Positions 60,283 to 64,000 of a stretch of 64,000 nucleotides of DNA are shown one piece after another. Source of the stretch: Prauserella aidingensis. GTDB taxonomy: Bacteria; Actinomycetota; Actinomycetes; Mycobacteriales; Pseudonocardiaceae. The stretch spans positions 1 through 64,000 of the forward strand of contig NZ_JAMTCN010000013.1 in NCBI RefSeq assembly GCF_024171865.1, given 5' to 3'. The notes beneath the pieces are model-generated. The model was given only the letters and a program-made list of their open reading frames with translations. It made no database searches and was not told the DNA's origin. Each line of letters begins with the position of its first letter. The stretch's first letter is position 1. The position numbers and the translations under genes were made by a program.

Positions 60283-62127
60283 CTACGCGCCCAGGTTGCG
60301 CACGGCACCGCGGTCGGCCGACGTCGCCATCCTGGCGTAGGCGCGCAACGCCGTCGTCACCGGACGGTCGCGTTCTGCGGGCTGCCACGGCCGTTCGCTC
60401 GCGTCCATCTTGGCGCGCCGCTCGGCCAGCACCTCGTCGTCGACGAGCAGCTCGAGGGTCCGCTCGTGGACGTCGATGCGGATCGGGTCGCCGTTCTCGA
60501 CCAGGCCGATCGTGCCGCCGTCCGCGGCCTCGGGGGAGACGTGGCCGACCGAGATGCCCGACGAGCCACCGGAGAAGCGGCCGTCGGTGATCAGTGCGCA
60601 CACCTTGCCGAGTCCCGCACCCTTGAGGAACGCCGTCGGGTGCAGCATCTCCTGCATGCCGGGACCGCCGGACGGCCCCTCGTAGCGGACGACGATCACG
60701 TCACCGGGTTGCACCTGCTTGCCGAGGATCGCCGAGACGGCCTCCTCCTGGCTCTCCACGACCCGCGCGGGCCCCTCGAAGTGCCACAGCTCCTCGTCGA
60801 TGCCCGCGGACTTGATCACCGCGCCGCTGTCGGCGAGGTTGCCGCGCAGCACCGCGAGACCGCCGTCGACGGTGTAGGCGTGCTCGACGTCGCGGATGCA
60901 GCCGCCGGTGGCGTCGGTGTCCAACGAGGACCAGCGGTTCTCGGTCGAGAACGCCGACGTCGTGCGCACCCCGCCCGGCGCGGCGTGGAAGAGTTCCACC
61001 GCTTCCTCGGAGGGCGATTCGGCACGGATGTCCCACGTGGACAACCACTGCTCCATCGACGGCGAGTGCACCGAGGACACGCCGGTGTTGAGGAGTCCGC
61101 CGCGGTACAGCTCGCCCAGGATCGCGGGGATTCCGCCTGCCCGGTGCACGTCCTCCATGTGGTAGTCCGAGTTGGGCGCCACTTTGGACAGGCAGGGCAC
61201 GGAACGGCCGATGCGGTCGATGTCGTCGATCGAGAAGTCGATCTCGCCCTCTTCCGCGGCGGCGAGGACGTGCAGCACGGTGTTCGTCGACCCGCCCATC
61301 GCCATGTCCAGCGCCATGGCGTTCTCGAACGCCTCCCTCGACGCGATGCTGCGGGGCAGGGCCGACTCGTCGTCCTCGGCGTACCAGCGCTTGGCCAGTT
61401 CGACGACCGTGCGGCCCGCGTTCTCGAACAGCGCGCGCCGCGCCGCGTGCGTGGCCAGCGTCGAGCCGTTGCCCGGCAGGGACAGGCCGAGTGCCTCGGT
61501 GAGACAGTTCATCGAGTTCGCGGTGAACATGCCCGAGCACGAGCCGCAGGTCGGGCACGCGGACCGTTCGACCTCGGACAGCCCCTGCTCGTCGACCGCG
61601 TCGTTGGCCGATGCCGAGATCGTCGTGATCAGGTCGCTCGACGGGTGCGCGACGCCGTCCACGACGACCGCCTTGCCGGCCTCCATCGGCCCGCCGGACA
61701 CGAACACGGTCGGGATGTTCAGCCGCATCGCGGCGTTGAGCATGCCGGGCGTGATCTTGTCGCAGTTGGAGATGCACACGAGCGCATCGGCCTGGTGCGC
61801 GTTGACCATGTACTCGACGGAATCGGAGATGATCTCGCGCGAGGGCAGCGAGTAGAGCATGCCCGAGTGGCCCATGGCGATGCCGTCGTCGACGGCGATC
61901 GTGTGGAACTCGCGCGCGACGCCGCCCGCCTCGCCGACCGCCTCGGCCACGATCTCACCGAGATCCTTGAGGTGTACGTGGCCGGGCACGAACTGCGTGT
62001 ACGAGTTGGCGATCGCGACGATCGGCTTGCCGAAGTCGCTGTCGGTCATCCCGGTCGCTCGCCACAGGGAACGTGCCCCGGCAGCGTTGCGGCCGTGAGT
62101 GGTGGTACGGGAACGCAGAGCAGGCAT
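60283..62127 (-). CDS. ilvD: Dihydroxy-acid dehydratase
   Basis: A 614-residue Fe-S dehydratase of valine, leucine and isoleucine synthesis, converting 2,3-dihydroxy acids to 2-keto acids. Cluster ligands are in [12 protein letters not shown] and [19 protein letters not shown], typical of the long [4Fe-4S] E. coli-type Ilv[29 protein letters not shown] and [20 protein letters not shown] are further signatures. ATG at 62125-62127 with TAACCT six bases upstream; leaderless. No other ilv gene is in the window. Confidence 0.97.
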   Translation of the reverse strand: MPALRSRTTTHGRNAAGARSLWRATGMTDSDFGKPIVAIANSYTQFVPGHVHLKDLGEIVAEAVGEAGGVAREFHTIAVDDGIAMGHSGMLYSLPSREIISDSVEYMVNAHQADALVCISNCDKITPGMLNAAMRLNIPTVFVSGGPMEAGKAVVVDGVAHPSSDLITTISASANDAVDEQGLSEVERSACPTCGSCSGMFTANSMNCLTEALGLSLPGNGSTLATHAARRALFENAGRTVVELAKRWYAEDDESALPRSIASREAFENAMALDMAMGGSTNTVLHVLAAAEEGEIDFSIDDIDRIGRSVPCLSKVAPNSDYHMEDVHRAGGIPAILGELYRGGLLNTGVSSVHSPSMEQWLSTWDIRAESPSEEAVELFHAAPGGVRTTSAFSTENRWSSLDTDATGGCIRDVEHAYTVDGGLAVLRGNLADSGAVIKSAGIDEELWHFEGPARVVESQEEAVSAILGKQVQPGDVIVVRYEGPSGGPGMQEMLHPTAFLKGAGLGKVCALITDGRFSGGSSGISVGHVSPEAADGGTIGLVENGDPIRIDVHERTLELLVDDEVLAERRAKMDASERPWQPAERDRPVTTALRAYARMATSADRGAVRNLGA

Positions 62128-62133
62128 GTCGAC

Positions 62134-62139
62134 AGGTTA
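62134..62139 (-). promoter_or_regulatory. -10 element of a leaderless promoter for ilvD
   Basis: TAACCT on the minus strand, six bases before the ATG. There is no RBS. Confidence 0.55.
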
Positions 62140-62297
62140 CGCCCGGGCTCCCACGGCGTGGACAGGTGGCGGCCCGACATGCGGGGATCGGAGCGTGAGG
62201 CGTCCGCACTGTGGGAAACGCCGTGTGGGTCCTACCTGTGCGACGCCGGGTCGAGCGGCCACCGTGTCCGCGAGACGCCGTTCCGGTGGGAGCGGGG

Positions 62298-63527
62298 TCA
62301 GATGTGCACGCGGGCACGCCGGTGCCGCCACGCGCACCAGGCGAGACAGCACACGGCCACGCAGACGCCGTACAGACTGCGGCCGCCGGACTGGACGAGT
62401 GACACGGCCATGACGACGAGCAGTGCGGCGTTCGTGAGCGTGCGTGCGTTGAGACCGTACGACCGGACGTAGCCCACGATGCAGACCGCGTAGATCAGGA
62501 CGAACACCGCGCTGCTCGCGGCGAGCGCGTCCACCGTCAGGTCCTGGTTCGGCAGGAGAACGGCGAAGGTGACGGAGAACAGCGCGCCCATCGTCACCAC
62601 CGGAGCGGGGGTGCGGCGCGGAAGCGTGCCGTCGGCGGCCGCGAGCCGCAGCAGTGCGCTCAGCCCGCGGACCCAGGCGACGGCGTTGATGAGCATCGCC
62701 GACACGGCCACGACGGCGACGACCGCGCGCACCGGTGGCGTGTCTGCGATCTGCAACAGGCCCGCGACCGGGTCGACGCCGCTGCGGGCGACGCTGAGGG
62801 CGACGGTCACGGTCAGGGCGACGGCGAACGTGCCGTACAGCGCGAGTGCCGCCCCGCTCACGGGGAGGAAATCCCGATGCGGTGCGCGGAGTTCGCGGGC
62901 CAGGAACGTCATGTTCTCGAAGCCGACGAAGGCCCAGAACGCCAAGAGCACACCGGGCAGCAGCACGTGCGCGGCCTCGGCGCCGGGGATCAGGTCCGGT
63001 GGTTCGGACCGTGCTCCGCTGCCCAGTGTGCCGAGCAGCACGAGCGCGAGACCGGTGAGCGTCAGCGCGGCGCTGCCCACGAGCTGGGTCCATTGCTTGG
63101 CGCCCGCACCGCGGGAACTGATCAGCAGGGCGGCGGCGAGCAGCGCCACCGCGACGACTCCGGTCGCGCCGGGAACACCGAGCCCGCGTTCGACGTAACG
63201 GCCGGCCACGACGCATCCCGTCGGCAGGCCGACGACAACGACGAACAAAAACATCAACGGCACGGCCCGGCCGATCGGGTCGCCGAGGCCACGGGTCACC
63301 AGCGTCTGCAACGCGTCACCGTTCGGGGACATCCGCACGGTGTCGCGAAACATGACGAGCATGGGAAGGCACAGCACACCGGAGACGAACCACACGAGCA
63401 GACTGCTCGGGCCGGTCTCGGCGTAGACCGCCGACGGCAGGCTGAGAACGCCGGAGCCCGCGATCGAGCCGAACGCGAGGGGGACGGCGGCGGCCCTGCT
63501 CAGTCCGCGGTGCGCTGCTGCGGTCAT
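62298..63527 (-). CDS. APC superfamily amino acid permease
   Basis: A 409-residue, 12-helix transporter. PLAFGSIAGSGVLSLPSAVYAETGPSSLLVWFVSG is the first-helix unit with the G-S-G/I-L unwound segment, and LAFWAFVGFENMTFLARELRAPHRDFLPVS is the helix 6-7 region with E-L-R-x-P. It is divergent from a MarR regulator, with 25 bases between starts, and a palindrome covers both. The substrate is probably an amino acid or amine. The last 20 residues are basic. Confidence 0.9.
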   Translation of the reverse strand: MTAAAHRGLSRAAAVPLAFGSIAGSGVLSLPSAVYAETGPSSLLVWFVSGVLCLPMLVMFRDTVRMSPNGDALQTLVTRGLGDPIGRAVPLMFLFVVVVGLPTGCVVAGRYVERGLGVPGATGVVAVALLAAALLISSRGAGAKQWTQLVGSAALTLTGLALVLLGTLGSGARSEPPDLIPGAEAAHVLLPGVLLAFWAFVGFENMTFLARELRAPHRDFLPVSGAALALYGTFAVALTVTVALSVARSGVDPVAGLLQIADTPPVRAVVAVVAVSAMLINAVAWVRGLSALLRLAAADGTLPRRTPAPVVTMGALFSVTFAVLLPNQDLTVDALAASSAVFVLIYAVCIVGYVRSYGLNARTLTNAALLVVMAVSLVQSGGRSLYGVCVAVCCLAWCAWRHRRARVHI

Positions 63528-63540
63528 GCGACGAGTCGAC

Positions 63541-63561
63541 TAGAATGACAACATGTTGTCA
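63541..63561 (+). promoter_or_regulatory. Leaderless promoter and perfect palindrome over the marR start
   Basis: -10 TAGAAT (63541-63546) is six bases from ATG 63553. The 16-bp perfect palindrome TGACAACATGTTGTCA (63546-63561) overlaps the -10 and the first three codons. The APC permease starts 25 bases away on the other strand, so one repressor can close both. Confidence 0.7.
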
Positions 63562-64000
63562 AGTGGGACGTCCTCCGGTTCGTCCGGCACCGATGACCCG
63601 TCGGCCAAGGCACAGGCCTATCGCGCGCTGATCGCGGACGTGTACGAACTCGCCGCGGTGAGCCGGCGGATCAGCGAGGCGGACGCGGCCGCGCGCGGGG
63701 TGACCGTCGCGCAGTGGCACGTGCTCAGCGTGCTGTCCGGCGGTGACGCGACGGTGCCGGACATCGCGTCCAGGCTCGGGCTCACCCGGCAGGCTGTCCA
63801 GCGTGTGGCTGGTGAACTGGTCCAGGCGGGGCTCGCCGCGCGTCACGGCAACCCGGAGCACGCGCGCTCATCGCTGTACCGGGCGACCGAGGCGGGGCTG
63901 GGCAGGCTCGAGCAGTTGGTCGCCGATACGGACGCGCCGCGGGCGGAGGCGGTGTCGGCCGTGTCGCTCGACGAGCTCCGCACGGCACGGAACGCCCTGC
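63553..64000 (+). CDS. MarR family transcriptional regulator, 3' end cut by window
   Basis: 149 residues are visible. After a Ser/Gly-rich head (LSSGTSSGSSGTDD) the MarR fold is seen: YRALIADVYELAAVSRRISEADAAARGVTVAQWHVLSVL, then the winged helix TVPDIASRLGLTRQAVQRVAGELVQAGLAARHGNPEHARSSLYRATEAG (in parts). It most probably represses the divergent APC permease and itself through the palindrome covering its own start codon. Ligand unknown, likely the substrate of the permease. Confidence 0.9.
   Translation, partial: MLSSGTSSGSSGTDDPSAKAQAYRALIADVYELAAVSRRISEADAAARGVTVAQWHVLSVLSGGDATVPDIASRLGLTRQAVQRVAGELVQAGLAARHGNPEHARSSLYRATEAGLGRLEQLVADTDAPRAEAVSAVSLDELRTARNAL

Noticed and set aside
1..64000. 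CRISPR, tRNA, rRNA, insertion sequence or prophage
   Set aside because: Looked for direct-repeat arrays, tRNA-like cloverleaf regions, transposase motifs and terminal inverted repeats; none found by eye. A computed search (tRNAscan, Infernal, ISfinder) would be decisive.

Overview
The window is a 64-kb stretch of a very GC-rich actinobacterial chromosome. Gene content points to a Pseudonocardiaceae-type genome (Saccharomonospora/Prauserella/Amycolatopsis relatives), but that is inference from gene families, not a phylogenetic result. Supporting signs are frequent GTG starts, ATGA/GTGA stop-start overlaps, several leaderless -10/ATG promoters, many one-component regulators with palindromic operators, three cytochromes P450, a DUF222/HNH gene with a LexA box, and actinobacterial families such as DUF5709, DUF4190/MmpS, Rv2629-like baeRF and class F sortase. 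I see no rRNA, tRNA, CRISPR array, transposase or phage gene.

Layout. 0-13.3 kb: 5' end of an SOS-type DUF222 gene, an MFS exporter with a membrane-anchored partner, a GlcD-type FAD oxidase, a P450/SDR/P450 group, a NarL-type two-component system and a NatAB-like ABC exporter. 13.3-28.8 kb: a surface-glycan locus with a polysaccharide pyruvyl transferase, GT4, two paralogous GT2s, UDP-xylose synthase, O-carbamoyltransferase, a GT2-GmhB (HAD) fusion, a GT9 heptosyltransferase and GmhA, plus a further glycosyltransferase. It carries heptose genes in a Gram-positive setting. It is also visibly damaged: a fossil PfkB-SDR-GT9 operon (13.35-14.0 kb) and separate single-indel frameshifts in the GT4, the carbamoyltransferase and the last glycosyltransferase. 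26.2-30.7 kb: a stress-like set (HHE hemerythrin, a small conserved protein, DUF5709, baeRF peptidyl-tRNA hydrolase-like protein) preceded by SigB/SigF-like promoters. 30.8-34.1 kb: RidA/HxlR and TetR/small membrane protein divergent pairs and a Gfo/Idh oxidoreductase.

34.3-42.9 kb is a coherent organic-acid catabolic island: TAXI-TRAP binding lipoprotein, fused TRAP permease, two-subunit family I CoA-transferase, divergent LysR regulator, family III CoA-transferase and acyl-CoA dehydrogenase. The likely logic is uptake, CoA activation, then alpha-beta oxidation of an unknown carboxylate. 42.9-54.9 kb: ArsR/AHSA1 pair, OafA-type acyltransferase-SGNH, quinone reductase, OmpR-type two-component system, a sortase with a plausible substrate, a secreted beta-propeller, an LLM flavoprotein and a DUF4190-MmpS protein. 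54.9-57.5 kb: a Tm-1-like / PEP-hydrolase-like / SRPBCC operon. 57.6-59.5 kb: an alpha/beta hydrolase and an NPP1 protein that meet head to head with both N-termini missing. 59.5-64 kb: DoxX, IlvD, an APC permease and a divergent MarR regulator cut by the window end.
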